From the NCBI RefSeq assembly GCF_900230185.1, contig NZ_OCSR01000002.1, positions 3,720,001 to 3,784,000 of the forward strand: a stretch of DNA of 64,000 nucleotides, written 5' to 3'. The notes under the pieces are model-generated. The model saw nothing but the letters and a program-made list of their open reading frames with translations, made no database searches and was not told the DNA's origin. A program made the translations under genes and the position numbers. This document shows positions 37,145-46,977 of this stretch, in pieces. Numbering within the stretch: position 1 is the stretch's first letter; the number at the start of each line of letters is the position of its first letter. The stretch comes from Burkholderia sp. OK233 (GTDB taxonomy: Bacteria; Pseudomonadota; Gammaproteobacteria; Burkholderiales; Burkholderiaceae).

Positions 37145-39580
37145 ATGGTTGTCCAGTCGACATGTCCACGCGAAATTACTGTTGGCGACGTGCTCAAGGA
37201 ACGCAATGGTGAGCACATCTATATCGTCCTGAAAACAGGGAGAAACTCCCGATGGACCCATCTTATCGATATTGAACATAAGGCCCGATCCGCCTCCTGC
37301 CGGAGAGCCTCTCCGTTCAAGCAGAAAACGGCCGACCTGCTGTTGAGACTGTCCACCAATGTGGAGCCTGCACTCGCTCTCGACAAACTCGCCAAGCTGC
37401 CAGCTAGCGTTTCAGAGCGCCGGAGTTTACCCGCTTTCAGTCTGTCCCGACGGTCCGAAAACTTTCGGAAAAGCGCGGATGATCCGACCAGATCTGATGG
37501 CTGGAAGCTTATAACAGGACTCCTGACATTTGATCTGATGCCAGCTGGTGACGGAAAGTTACCAGAACCTTCAATCTACGGCGATGAATTTGAGGAACTG
37601 CTCCACCGGGAAACCCGCAGGAAGCGGATCCTCCGATACTGCGCATTCGCTCGCATATCGGAGTCCACTGTTTACAGAACATTCCGGCGATTTTGCCAGC
37701 AAGGCATGACACCCGCAGCCGCTTCTGATGATTACGACCGGTGTGGAGCGAGAGGTGCGCAACGGAACTGGAAGCAGGCTCCAGGAAGTAAGCCGAAGCG
37801 CAGGAAACTGAAGGGCTCAGCTCGCAATCAGGAGGTACAGCGCCTGCTTGAGTTGGCGGCCGACTATTACTTTTCGTTTGAGTATACGAAGGGGAAAAGG
37901 GCACAAAAGACGCTGAAGCAGGCACTTAGTTGGATTCGCGCCAAGTTTCTGCGCGATAAGGTCGTCTGGAACGAAAACGGCGAGATGATCGAACTGAAAC
38001 TGGACCGCGGTATCGTCCTGACGGTCCGGCAACTTCAATACCATATTTACCGGAATTACAGTTACGAGGAGCGTCGCGTCCGCAAGATTGGTCTCAGACA
38101 GTATCTGCTGCATGAACGACCTCTGACCGGTCAACTCAGAACGTCGCGTGGACCGGGCGAGCGCTTTCACATTGATGCGACCATCGTTGACATCTACCTG
38201 GTAGGCCAGGTGTTGCGGACGAAGGTCATCGGCAGACCGACTCTTTATCTTGTTATCGACGACTATACGGCGATGGTTGTCGGCTTTTATCTGACGTTTG
38301 ACCCGCCGTCGTGGGATGGGGCGATGATGGCGCTTGCGAACGCGATCAGTCCCAAGGTGCCGTTCTGCAGGTCAATTGGCATCGACATTGAAGAGGATCG
38401 GTGGCCGGCCCGCCGCCAGTGTGAAATCCTCTACGCGGATCAGGGTGAGGTAAGCAGCGTACATAAAGGGCATCCCCTGATCACGAATTTCCGGATTGAG
38501 ATACAGAATGCGCCTGCATATCGTCCAGACCTGCGAGCCGTCATGGAGCGGCGATTCGGAATCATTCCTGCAATATGGAATGCGCTTGTACCAGGGGTTG
38601 TCGAGAAAGCGTCGTTTGAACGTGGCGTTGAACACCCCGCATATCATGCGGCCCTTGATATAAATGAATTTCGCCGGATCGTATGCTACGCAATCCTAAG
38701 CTATAACAGCCGTCTCATCCGCGGTTACCCGACACCGCCCGAAATGGTCGAGCGCGGACTTGCGCCAACGCCTCTCAATCTCTGGAAGTACGGCACCGAG
38801 ATCAATGGTTGCGGAAGACATGTGGATGTGGACGAATTCCGGGCGAAAGCGATGCCGAGGACGACCGCTCGAATCGATGGTGATGGAATCTTTCACAACG
38901 GGGTGCACTATGCCTGTCCCACGTTATCGATCATTGAACGTCAGGCCATGTTTCGTGGCCAGAACGTCGAGTCCGTGGTCGAAATCGGTTACGACTCCGC
39001 GGATAACGGCAACATTCAACTTTACGGTCTCGGTGAACCCGTATCGTGTCCGATTTCCGACCATGAACGGGACGACATGCGGGGGCTGACTTACCAGGAG
39101 CAGTTGCTGTTCAAGGAGCTCGATGCAACTAACCGGGGCATGGGCGAGGAGGCTGGCGAGGCCGAGCGTGCAATGACGGACTACAACATTGCGAAGATTG
39201 CCAGGGACGCTGTCGCCAAGACTGCGAAAGCCCTTGAAGAGGCGGGAATGACGCGCCCCGACATCACTGAAATGGACGAAATGCGACACATCGAACGGTC
39301 CGCTGAATCGACGCTGAAGGGGGCAAGCAGTCCAAAAGAAGCAGTAAAAGATAGGCGGCGCAGCCGGCCCCGGGCATCGTCGAAAAAACGCCTTGAGAGG
39401 GTTCAACTCGGTACGAGCCGGGACGAACCGGAACCGCAAGAGATCTATGACCAAGAAGGAGATACCTATGGCGAGTCGATAAGTCAAGACGAGGTGGCCA
39501 TGGCCGAAACCAGTCAAATGACAGTGAAGGATCTTCGTGAGAAGCGTGCGAGGGAGTTGCTCGCGGCACTGGATGCATAG
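37145..39580 (+). CDS. tnsB: TnsB-like DDE transposase
   Basis: An 811-residue transposase of the TnsB/TniA group. Start ATG 37145 has GGAGG at -11; ATG 37133 lacks one. The N-terminal DNA-binding region includes ILRYCAFARISESTVYRTFR (HTH). The rve domain carries RFHIDATIVDIYL (Asp, about 343), LYADQGEVSSV (Asp, about 429) and RAVMERRFGIIPA (Glu, about 465), the last two separated by 35 residues, a normal DDE spacing. The C-terminal 200 residues are charged and end in a tail likely to contact TnsC. It cuts 3' ends and joins them to target DNA. It is 9 bp upstream of tnsC. Confidence 0.9.
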   Translation: MVVQSTCPREITVGDVLKERNGEHIYIVLKTGRNSRWTHLIDIEHKARSASCRRASPFKQKTADLLLRLSTNVEPALALDKLAKLPASVSERRSLPAFSLSRRSENFRKSADDPTRSDGWKLITGLLTFDLMPAGDGKLPEPSIYGDEFEELLHRETRRKRILRYCAFARISESTVYRTFRRFCQQGMTPAAASDDYDRCGARGAQRNWKQAPGSKPKRRKLKGSARNQEVQRLLELAADYYFSFEYTKGKRAQKTLKQALSWIRAKFLRDKVVWNENGEMIELKLDRGIVLTVRQLQYHIYRNYSYEERRVRKIGLRQYLLHERPLTGQLRTSRGPGERFHIDATIVDIYLVGQVLRTKVIGRPTLYLVIDDYTAMVVGFYLTFDPPSWDGAMMALANAISPKVPFCRSIGIDIEEDRWPARRQCEILYADQGEVSSVHKGHPLITNFRIEIQNAPAYRPDLRAVMERRFGIIPAIWNALVPGVVEKASFERGVEHPAYHAALDINEFRRIVCYAILSYNSRLIRGYPTPPEMVERGLAPTPLNLWKYGTEINGCGRHVDVDEFRAKAMPRTTARIDGDGIFHNGVHYACPTLSIIERQAMFRGQNVESVVEIGYDSADNGNIQLYGLGEPVSCPISDHERDDMRGLTYQEQLLFKELDATNRGMGEEAGEAERAMTDYNIAKIARDAVAKTAKALEEAGMTRPDITEMDEMRHIERSAESTLKGASSPKEAVKDRRRSRPRASSKKRLERVQLGTSRDEPEPQEIYDQEGDTYGESISQDEVAMAETSQMTVKDLREKRARELLAALDA

Positions 39581-39589
39581 GAGCGCAAT

Positions 39590-41116
39590 ATGACCATCAA
39601 GAAATCAGATGCCAAACCGATGTCCGGTGAACGATCACGTCAACTTGAACCGGTTAGGCAGTGTAGCCACGCAGTGGAGGCATCCTATTACGACGGTGAC
39701 GATCTGTTGCCTGAATATCGGAGCAATCCACTAATCTCCGCCCTAGGGCCGGTCTGGGATCAAAAATCGATTCTAAAAGCGCTTGACGTGCCTGTTGCCT
39801 TTTCAGAAAGTGAGCGGACGAAGCCTGAAGAGTATCGTCTGCATGCCATCGGGCGCCTTTCTCGCCTTGTTGTGGCAGTTCCCGCTCATATTGACATCGT
39901 CAGCACGATTCAGATCATTGTGCGTCAACACTATATTGGAAGTGATCTGCGAGATGATTACGCACAAGGCATCAGTGACCGCTACAGGGCCAGCCAGAAC
40001 GGGGCACTCACTCCAATCTACCCGCACCGCCGTTCACATGCGTATGCTGGAGGTGTCTTCGGACTTTCGGGGGGCGGAAAATCTACAGCACAGGAATCCG
40101 CACTACGCCTGTTCCCACAGGTGATTCTGCATAGGAAATACGGACTTAGCCAGGTGGTATGGATTAAGGTTGATTGTCCAAAGAGTGCCAGTCTCAAAGA
40201 CACACTGAAGCTCCTTATACTGAAATTTGACGACCTGCTTGGAACGGACTATACGGGGGAGGTTGGCCTGAGGGCCACGTTGGCCGACTACGCAAATAAG
40301 CTCCACCGCATCTGTCAGCGACATCACACCGGCCTCATTGTTATTGATGAGATGCAGAATGCCTTACAGGCGGTGGAAAGGAACGACCCGCTCTTTGATT
40401 TTTTTGTCAATCTTACTAACGTGGTGGGTGTTCCAGTCATTGTGAGCGGCACTCCGAAGGCAGCCCAGTTGTTCCGGAAGACGTTGCGGTCCGCGCGGCG
40501 CATTAGCAGTCAAGGCGTTACCGTGTGGAACGGCATGAGGAATGAGGACGACTGGAAGCGGTTCTGCAATCAACTGCAGAAATACCAGTGGCTTGCGAAC
40601 CCGGTGCCTCTGTCGGACAGCTTGCGGGAGTATCTGTATTTTTTGACCCAGGGGCTGCCGGGTATTGCGGTCCCTCTTTTTCAACTGGCACAGTCCGCGG
40701 CAATTGCCTCCGGAGCGGAGAGGCTATCTCGAAAAATCGTCAGGGATGTATTCGATGAAAAAATGGGTGCGTTGAGGCCGATCATGAATGCGGTGCGCTC
40801 CGGGAATAAAGCACGGATGGTTGAATACGATGACCTGTTGGGAGATACGCTGGACGACATCGTAGAGTCGATGGAGGCGGAGGCGAAGCGACACCGCTAT
40901 TATGAAGTGGCGATGGAGCATGACAGGAACGAGTCAGCGATCAGTGCGGTCTCCCGACTGATGCTTCTGGGCGTGCCGCAGGATCTGGCGTCGTCTCTGG
41001 TTGGTACAGTCCAGAAAGAGTACCCGGCGGCATCATCACAAGACCTGAGTAACGAGGCTGCGCGCCGTTTCTATCAGAAGAAGACTCCTGCGGAATCTCT
41101 GAAGAAGAGCGTCTAG
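39590..41116 (+). CDS. tnsC: TnsC-like AAA+ ATPase
   Basis: A 508-residue ATPase. Walker A is GLSGGGKSTAQESALRLF (about residue 160), Walker B is LIVIDEMQNALQAVE (about 250), sensor I lies in PVIVSGTPKAAQLFRK, and the arginine-rich region FRKTLRSARRISSQGV follows. This is the TniB/TnsC pattern: an ATP-dependent filament on DNA that links the target selector to the transposase and gives target immunity. The N-terminal 90 residues would bind TniQ and the C-terminal helical part TnsA/TnsB. An AGGAGCGCAAT site sits just before the ATG. It is longer than TniB (about 300) and close to Tn7 TnsC (555). Confidence 0.9.
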   Translation: MTIKKSDAKPMSGERSRQLEPVRQCSHAVEASYYDGDDLLPEYRSNPLISALGPVWDQKSILKALDVPVAFSESERTKPEEYRLHAIGRLSRLVVAVPAHIDIVSTIQIIVRQHYIGSDLRDDYAQGISDRYRASQNGALTPIYPHRRSHAYAGGVFGLSGGGKSTAQESALRLFPQVILHRKYGLSQVVWIKVDCPKSASLKDTLKLLILKFDDLLGTDYTGEVGLRATLADYANKLHRICQRHHTGLIVIDEMQNALQAVERNDPLFDFFVNLTNVVGVPVIVSGTPKAAQLFRKTLRSARRISSQGVTVWNGMRNEDDWKRFCNQLQKYQWLANPVPLSDSLREYLYFLTQGLPGIAVPLFQLAQSAAIASGAERLSRKIVRDVFDEKMGALRPIMNAVRSGNKARMVEYDDLLGDTLDDIVESMEAEAKRHRYYEVAMEHDRNESAISAVSRLMLLGVPQDLASSLVGTVQKEYPAASSQDLSNEAARRFYQKKTPAESLKKSV

Positions 41117-41285
41117 GAGTCAGAGGCGGAGAGTAACTGATAACTGCGACTCTGGAGATTGCTTCGCCGGTTTCCAGCTGAATTTCCCCTTGCGGGTTTC
41201 ATATGGGTTACGCCTGACTATGAGATTTCGTCTTTCGTTGTCGGCGACGGAGCGTGTTGTGAACTGGTCGTAAGGGAGCGAGGTT

Positions 41286-42803
41286 ATGGCTATCGCGTTA
41301 TTTCCGCTTTTGGATGGTGAGACCATTGGCAGCAATCTGGGCCGCTATGGAGACTTCGTTGGCCTTGAAACCACGCTACCGCTTAGGCGGCGCCTCTTCG
41401 GCTATCCCTGCAAACCGGATACAAGGCTCCCGAGCGGACTTGATCAACTCGCGGAAGAAGCACGAGACTATTGGAATCTGGATGCAGTTGCAATCATCAA
41501 TGGTCACACTGAGTTCCACTACGCGACGCTGACGCTGCCGGATATGCAGAGAAGGGCAATGCGCTTGGATATGCTCGGTCAACCTGCCGGTAGATGTTTT
41601 CGCAGGAGCGCCGGTGGCTGGAGTGGCGAGCGCGTCACAAGGTTTCGATATTGTGAAGATTGCCTGTTGGAGTGGCGGGCGAGGAGCATTCCTGCCCATT
41701 GGATGGTGGACCATCAGCTTCCGGGTGTGTACGTCTGCAGTACCCATTCAAGTGTACTGAAAGTGACAAACCCGGCTTCTTTTGAAAATCTCACGGACCC
41801 GACGGTGATGACATTGCGGTGTCCCACCGACGAAAAAACTCTGAATCGGGTGTCTCTTCCAGAGATAGCTGCAATTGAGGACGTAGCGAGACGTAGCGCG
41901 CAGTACAGGATGGTGAACGATGGTCTTACTTCGACGGAGACATTTTGCGAATTGCTTCGGGAAGCAAGGTTTATGTGGTCTGACGGAAGGATGGACAGTC
42001 GCGCTTTCACCGCATGTTTCCTGGAGCATTTCGGCGAGGAGTATTGCCGGCTAGCGGGTTTGGATTGGCAAAAAATGACTGTCTGGCTGCGTAACATCGC
42101 GGGTCAAGGAAGAGGCAGAGATTTTCCCCATCCGTTCATGTTCATCGCAGCGGAGTCGTTACTGAGTCGCCGCTGTGCGATGCCCGGATCGTTTGTGCCT
42201 GCGACACAGAGCTTGGTCCTTGCTGCTCAAATCGATTCGGTGAACGGATACGGCGATGCTGTCGAAAGAGGCATGAGGGGCGCCTCATGCGTCGGCATTC
42301 TTCATCGGCGTGACGACACCTGGACGGCATGCTCGAGAGAAGGGGCCGGATGGAAACTTGCATGTTCCTGCGGAGTCTCGTACCGGGCGTCCGGCATTTC
42401 GCCCTCCGAGAATGCGCAACTGACCGAAGAGGCATACGGAGCGCGATATCACGGTCTCCTTTCGATGGGGATAGTCGATGGTGTCAGCGCGGGATTCGGA
42501 TCACAACGATTTCATACGCTTTCAAGGTTCTTGCGATGGGCGCGTTGTGCCGGTTTTTCCAAAAACAAAGATTTCTCCATAGAAGCGATTCAGCGCTTGC
42601 GAGACCGCTGGTGTTCTCTCGTTCAGAATGCAAGGCCGGAGAAAAGAATTACCTCAGCCCATCAAGTTGACCCGGAGCTATACAGGACATTGACTCGACA
42701 CGACGGGGAGTGGTTTGCGGCTTTCAACCTGGCGAATCGGACGTGCCTTAAGCGTTCGTTGCCTACCGCCGAACGAACGAAGTCCGCTCACCTTGAAACT
42801 TGA
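41286..42803 (+). CDS. tniQ: TniQ/TnsD-family target-selection protein 1
   Basis: A 505-residue TniQ-family protein. The N-terminus MAIALFPLLDGETIGSNLGR followed by YGDFVGL is the family start motif (P..GE.l.Swl.R). A zinc-binding region follows: RFRYCEDCLLEWRARSIPAH and VYVCSTHSSVL (CxxC...CxxH). Later Cys pairs (ACSCGVSYRASG) form a second finger as in TnsD. It would recognise an attachment site and recruit TnsC. It is similar in order and motifs to the next gene but ends about 100 residues earlier, after HDGEWFAAFNLANR, so it lacks the C-terminal DNA-binding part seen there. Confidence 0.85.
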   Translation: MAIALFPLLDGETIGSNLGRYGDFVGLETTLPLRRRLFGYPCKPDTRLPSGLDQLAEEARDYWNLDAVAIINGHTEFHYATLTLPDMQRRAMRLDMLGQPAGRCFRRSAGGWSGERVTRFRYCEDCLLEWRARSIPAHWMVDHQLPGVYVCSTHSSVLKVTNPASFENLTDPTVMTLRCPTDEKTLNRVSLPEIAAIEDVARRSAQYRMVNDGLTSTETFCELLREARFMWSDGRMDSRAFTACFLEHFGEEYCRLAGLDWQKMTVWLRNIAGQGRGRDFPHPFMFIAAESLLSRRCAMPGSFVPATQSLVLAAQIDSVNGYGDAVERGMRGASCVGILHRRDDTWTACSREGAGWKLACSCGVSYRASGISPSENAQLTEEAYGARYHGLLSMGIVDGVSAGFGSQRFHTLSRFLRWARCAGFSKNKDFSIEAIQRLRDRWCSLVQNARPEKRITSAHQVDPELYRTLTRHDGEWFAAFNLANRTCLKRSLPTAERTKSAHLET

Positions 42804-43106
42804 GAACTGGAGCACCTCTTCTAAGGACGATATCGCCGGATATTGCCATAAGCGGAGATCTCGGCAGCGCAGGAGTTTTGGCACCCGTTGTGCTGCTACG
42901 TTCACTAGGCTACCGGTGACGGAATTAGGGAGTTTCCCGAGGTCGAGCTGGTTTGATTCGGGCGACGGACGAAATGGGTATGTTCAGTTAACCTAATGAA
43001 TATGAATAGCGGATGGGGGATGAGTGCGAGCAAGTTGCGGAGTTGCCAACACGTTACTGTTGGCAGCTGTCAAAACTTTTGAGACTCGGCGATAAGGAGA
43101 GGTTGA
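42804..43106. other. Spacer between the two tniQ genes
   Basis: This 303-bp gap continues none of the frames of tniQ1 in a way that matches the C-terminus of tniQ2. It probably carries the leader of tniQ2; GATAAGGAGAGG precedes its ATG. Nothing else seen. Confidence 0.4.
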
Positions 43107-44930
43107 ATGGCTATTGCGCTGCTTCCACTGAAGGAAGGTGAGACTCTTGGAAGTAATTTTGGACGATATGCTGAGGTAATGGGTTTGAAATCCACTTCGA
43201 GACTTCGGCGATTGCTTTTTGGCGGTGAATCCAAACCGCGGTCAAGGTTTCCTACTGCCGTTGATTACCTTGCAATGCAGGCGAGCGATTACTGGAATCT
43301 GGAAGCAGAGGATATTGTCAGAAAGCATACGGAATTCCAATATGCGACGATGATGGCTTCGCAATCGGCGAGAGAAAAAATACTTCACACCATTCTGGCG
43401 TCGCATTCGAGTGGGCGATTTCCATTCCCTTTTCGAATTTTGGGAAGAAAAGACGAGCGCACCGCGACGTTACGATATTGCGAAGGGTGTCTGGCGGAAT
43501 GGATTGAGAAACAGCAGGTTCCCTTTTGGAGGATCGATGATCAGTTGACAGGAGTGTATTGCTGTGTCAGGCACTCGAGCATACTGAAATCGGTAAAAAG
43601 ATTGCCATCTGAAAACTATTTTGACCAGACTGTTTTGCGCCTCAGCAGTGAATCTGACGAGAGAGTTCTGCAACGGGTCATGCCCTCGGAGCAACGTGCT
43701 ATCGAGGACGTTGCTAAGAGAAGCGGCCTGCAGAGAAGGGACGGTGGTACTGGAAAGTCAACGAAGATATATCGCGACATGTTCAAAGAAGCAGGATTTG
43801 TTCGCGACAACTGTTGGATAAAGCATGAGGCGGTGATTTCCGCCTGGTTCGATTATTTTGGGCAAGAATATTGTTATTTGACAAACATGACTGCCGGAAG
43901 AATTTCGAAGTGGCTCGACCGTTTGTCGGGAAACGCAGTGCGTTCCGAGTGCCCGCACCCGTTTATGTTCATCGCAGGGGAGTCGTTTCTTGAACACCAC
44001 GTCGAATTGCCCGGAACAACGTTGCCTCAGATTAGCTGTAAAGCTCAGAACTTGGTAAGTAAGCGAGAAGACGAGACACCATTTTTGGAATTGTACCCAT
44101 GTAAGGGCGCATTGCATCGAAGTGCTGACGTCCTTGAAGCCACCTCGGTGAGACGAGGCAGATGGAAGCTCGTGTGTACGTGCGGAGTATCGTATTGGGT
44201 CCGGAATTCTGCTCAATGTGATGCCGCACAATTGGTTCCGATCTCATATGGCGATCGCTACCGGAAACGGTATCTCGCGTTGATTGCTAAAGGCGAAAAC
44301 GTATGGTCTGCGGCACGAAAGTTACAACTAAGTCCAGCAACTGCTCGAAGGTGGGGGTATAGGGAAAGGGTTAGCACTGCTAAGTCGTTGCCCCGAGCAG
44401 AAATCAGAAATCTGCGCGCGACATGGCGCCGGTTGGTTAAAAATGCCGCACCGGAAAGGCGCATCACGGCGGCAATTGAAGCTGATCCAGTAGTTCATAA
44501 GGCGCTATGGAAACATGATCAGGATTGGCTTTGCGCATTTAATCGGAGCCATCGGTCACCAGGGCGAACGAAAGGGGCGGTGCGGTTGAAGGAACCGACC
44601 TCCGACCAGATTCGCGAGGCGTGGCGTAACCTAATAGCGACCGATCCCCCGATCATGGCAACTCGAAGGGCTATTCTCGAAAAAGCAGGTTTTAATCGAT
44701 GGTTGGGCCGGAACCGCTCCTTTGAAGATGTTTTGGCTGATCTGATTGAATGCCGTCAAGCCTATCTAGAGCGTGTCATTTTTTGGCTTGCCAACTTAGC
44801 ATCGGGACGTCGGCTAGGCGACTGTGACGAAGCTATCCTGAAAGCCGGCTTGCGGAGAGGGAGTTTTACCAAGGAACAACGAGAGCGAATCCGGGGAATC
44901 GAACTCATGAATCTCTCGAAGGTCGCTTAA
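43107..44930 (+). CDS. TniQ/TnsD-family target-selection protein 2
   Basis: A 607-residue paralogue of the preceding protein (MAIALLPLKEGETLGSNFGR; DYWNLEAEDIVRKHTEFQYA). Zinc motifs: LRYCEGCLAEWIEKQQVPFW, VYCCVRHSSIL and LVCTCGVSYWVR. After a helical HTH-like region (GENVWSAARKLQLSPATARR) it has two repeated segments (EIRNLRATWRRLVKNAAPER and QIREAWRNLIATDPPIMATR) resembling the C-terminal DNA-binding repeats of TnsD. It is the more complete TnsD-like selector of the two. Two selectors in one module suggest two target pathways. GC is lower than the chromosomal genes beyond 46 kb. Confidence 0.87.
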   Translation: MAIALLPLKEGETLGSNFGRYAEVMGLKSTSRLRRLLFGGESKPRSRFPTAVDYLAMQASDYWNLEAEDIVRKHTEFQYATMMASQSAREKILHTILASHSSGRFPFPFRILGRKDERTATLRYCEGCLAEWIEKQQVPFWRIDDQLTGVYCCVRHSSILKSVKRLPSENYFDQTVLRLSSESDERVLQRVMPSEQRAIEDVAKRSGLQRRDGGTGKSTKIYRDMFKEAGFVRDNCWIKHEAVISAWFDYFGQEYCYLTNMTAGRISKWLDRLSGNAVRSECPHPFMFIAGESFLEHHVELPGTTLPQISCKAQNLVSKREDETPFLELYPCKGALHRSADVLEATSVRRGRWKLVCTCGVSYWVRNSAQCDAAQLVPISYGDRYRKRYLALIAKGENVWSAARKLQLSPATARRWGYRERVSTAKSLPRAEIRNLRATWRRLVKNAAPERRITAAIEADPVVHKALWKHDQDWLCAFNRSHRSPGRTKGAVRLKEPTSDQIREAWRNLIATDPPIMATRRAILEKAGFNRWLGRNRSFEDVLADLIECRQAYLERVIFWLANLASGRRLGDCDEAILKAGLRRGSFTKEQRERIRGIELMNLSKVA

Positions 44931-45836
44931 GTGGAAACGCACAAAATGCAAAGGCCGTGTCCGAGAGCGCGGCGGCTCCATGAGGTAATCGAAAGATCGG
45001 ACGCACACTCGATTTTCAATATTGGCAGACGCAGAATCAGCATATGGACCGCCTGTACGATACAAATGTGCCTCTGTTTGTGACTCAGGATGTGCTGACA
45101 TATTTGACGATCGCTGTCTTCCACGTGCCGCTGCTGGAGGTCAATGCGTGTGTCGAATGCATGAAAAAGTTCGTCGTCGCCATCGAGCAGCATGACTACC
45201 AGTTGATCGCGATGCGCGACTCGGGTGGGTAAGCGGAGCATCGAGCCGGTCTGATTCAACGGCAGGGCCGGTGCGTGGAACTTCATTGCATATGGCGGCG
45301 CGTTCCATCCGACGCTCGACACATCCGGGAAGTTGTGTTTTTTGCCTCTGTTAGACCAAAACGTAAAGCGATCCGTCGACTCGTGCAGCTTTTGTGCGGT
45401 TCACGTGGGTGACGGATCTTGGACGCTTTCCTGCAGAGCCACGATGTAATGCAGCAGCACCTGATCGAACTGTGCAACAGCGTCGAGCCTGAGCGAGAGA
45501 GTCTTGCATACTCAAAGGCAATGCTCTTCAGGTCGAATCCTCTTCCCTGTTTGGACAATTTCATCCCGCGAAGGAGCGGCGGGCATAAGAGGTTCGCTTT
45601 AGGTGTAAGCGCATTTGTTGCGGCGCGACACATCTGCGGTTTGGCCCCTTTTTTTGACGGCCCTGTAACGCCTGTGAGTCGGGCGTCCCGCACACTTTGT
45701 GTAAGTGAAGTCTGCGCAGCCTGTGTCGAATGATTCGTTCCCGCAGACTTTGTCCATTTACTGCTGCTTTAACTGCGACGAGCCCATGGGCCTTAGAGCT
45801 GTCTTTTCCCGCAGACTTTGTTGCGCGCTAATAGCA
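44931..45836. mobile_element. Terminal region of the Tn7-like element
   Basis: Mostly non-coding DNA after tniQ2. A 62-codon frame at 45044-45232 (MDRLYDTNVPLFVTQDVLTY) has no recognisable family. The last 150 bp hold three clear TnsB-site-like repeats. A possible terminus is the CA at 45835-45836, giving 5'-TG...CA-3' ends in the Tn7 manner; this boundary is an inference and CCGCG at 45837-45841 would then be the target duplication. Confidence 0.5.
45685..45821. repeat. Three TnsB-site-like end repeats
   Basis: GTCCCGCACACTTTGT (45685-45700), TTCCCGCAGACTTTGT (45738-45753) and TTCCCGCAGACTTTGT (45806-45821) lie in the same orientation, spaced 53 and 68 bp. Read from the outside in, they are ACAAAGTCTGCGGGAA, which shares the AAAGTCT core of Tn7 TnsB sites. 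A weaker copy (AAGCGCATTTGTTGCG) occurs near 45607. Arrays of such sites define Tn7-type ends. Confidence 0.65.
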
Positions 45837-45970
45837 CCGCGAGTTTCCGGATGAGGCTTTTCATGCCATAGAGTCATTAAATAAATGACATTCATGCTCT
45901 CGTGAAATCATCGGGAAACGCCGAGAATCACGCTCAGAACGGCATTGGCCGTATTCAGGGAGCGACGAAG

Positions 45971-46840
45971 ATGTATGCAATTACCGGTGTGACAGGGCAG
46001 GTGGGCGGCGCGGCAGCACGCGCGTTATTGGACGCGGGACACGCAGTGCGCGCCGTCTTACGCGATAAAAAGAAGGCGGCGGAGTGGGTGGAGCGGGGCG
46101 CCGAAGTGGCGATCGCGTCCTTCGAAGACGCGGATGCCCTCGCCGCGGCGTTTAGCGGTACGGCGGGCGTCTTCGTGATGGTGGCGCCGAACTTCGCGCC
46201 GCAGCCGGGCTATCCGAACGCTCACGCAGCGGCGGCGGCGCTGAAAGAAGCGTTGGTGACGGCTAGGCCGGAGCGCGTCGCGGCGCTCTCATCGATCGGC
46301 GGGCAACGCGAGTCGGGTCTCGGTCTCATCACGCAGGTGCATATTCTCGAAGAAGCACTCGCGGACCTGCCGATTCCGACGGCAATTTTGCGGCCTGCGT
46401 GGTTTATGGAGAATTCGTTGTGGGATATCGCGCCGGCACGCGAGACTGGGGTGATGTCGAGCTTCCTGCAACCGCTCGATCGTGCGTATCCGATGATTGC
46501 AACCGCGGATATAGGCCGGGTGATCGCTGAAACGCTGACTCAGTCGTGGCAGGGGCGCCGCGTGATCGAGATTGAAGGGCCGCAGCGCTATACGCAAAAT
46601 GAGATCGCCGCGATGCTGGGCGGCGTGCTCGGACGTTCGGTGAAGGCTCAGGCTGTGCCGCACGATCAGTGGGAGGCGCTGTTCCAGTCGCAAGGCACGG
46701 CGTGGCCCGCGCCACGCATCGAGATGATCGACGGTTTCAACTCAGGGTGGATCGATTTCGAAGACGGCGTGAACGAGCGGGTGATCGGTAGCACCGGTTA
46801 TCAGACGGTGTTGGCTGAGTTGGTTGAGCGGGCGGGCTAG
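45971..46840 (+). CDS. NmrA-like NAD(P)-binding protein
   Basis: A 289-residue atypical SDR. Start ATG 45971 (MYAITGVTGQVGGAAARALL), with the glycine motif at the very N-terminus, is preferred to ATG 45902 because of the GGGAGCGACGAAG site and family length. NADP-binding Arg/Lys lie in AVRAVLRDKKKAAEWVERGA. SSIGGQRESGLGLITQVHIL and RPAWFMENSLW are typical of the NmrA/HSCARG and NAD(P)H:quinone oxidoreductase-like group. The classic YxxxK is absent. It may act as a quinone reductase or a redox sensor. It lies just outside the proposed transposon end and is convergent with the glutaminase gene. Confidence 0.85.
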   Translation: MYAITGVTGQVGGAAARALLDAGHAVRAVLRDKKKAAEWVERGAEVAIASFEDADALAAAFSGTAGVFVMVAPNFAPQPGYPNAHAAAAALKEALVTARPERVAALSSIGGQRESGLGLITQVHILEEALADLPIPTAILRPAWFMENSLWDIAPARETGVMSSFLQPLDRAYPMIATADIGRVIAETLTQSWQGRRVIEIEGPQRYTQNEIAAMLGGVLGRSVKAQAVPHDQWEALFQSQGTAWPAPRIEMIDGFNSGWIDFEDGVNERVIGSTGYQTVLAELVERAG

Positions 46841-46860
46841 GAAGTCGGCCAATGGGGGCG

Positions 46861-46906
46861 GCGGCATGGCGAGGATGGCGAACACCGGATAAGGTCGCCA
46901 TGCCGC
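46861..46906. terminator. Inverted repeat between convergent genes
   Basis: GCGGCATGGCGA (46861-46872) and TCGCCATGCCGC (46895-46906) are exact complements with a 22-base loop, placed 20 bp after the NmrA-like stop and 71 bp from the glutaminase stop. It is a probable bidirectional terminator hairpin, though without strong T-runs. Confidence 0.5.
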
Positions 46907-46977
46907 AGCCGTCGTCGCGGTGTTAAATCAGAAGCGCTCGGTGGAAATAAACCGTGAAGTTGCCCGGATCGGCAGTA

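Noticed and set aside
36289..44930. CRISPR-associated transposon
   Set aside because: tnsB, tnsC and tniQ genes are present, but no cas gene or CRISPR array was seen in the window.
45044..45232. 62-codon frame after tniQ2
   Set aside because: No ribosome site or family similarity; mentioned only within the terminal region of the element.
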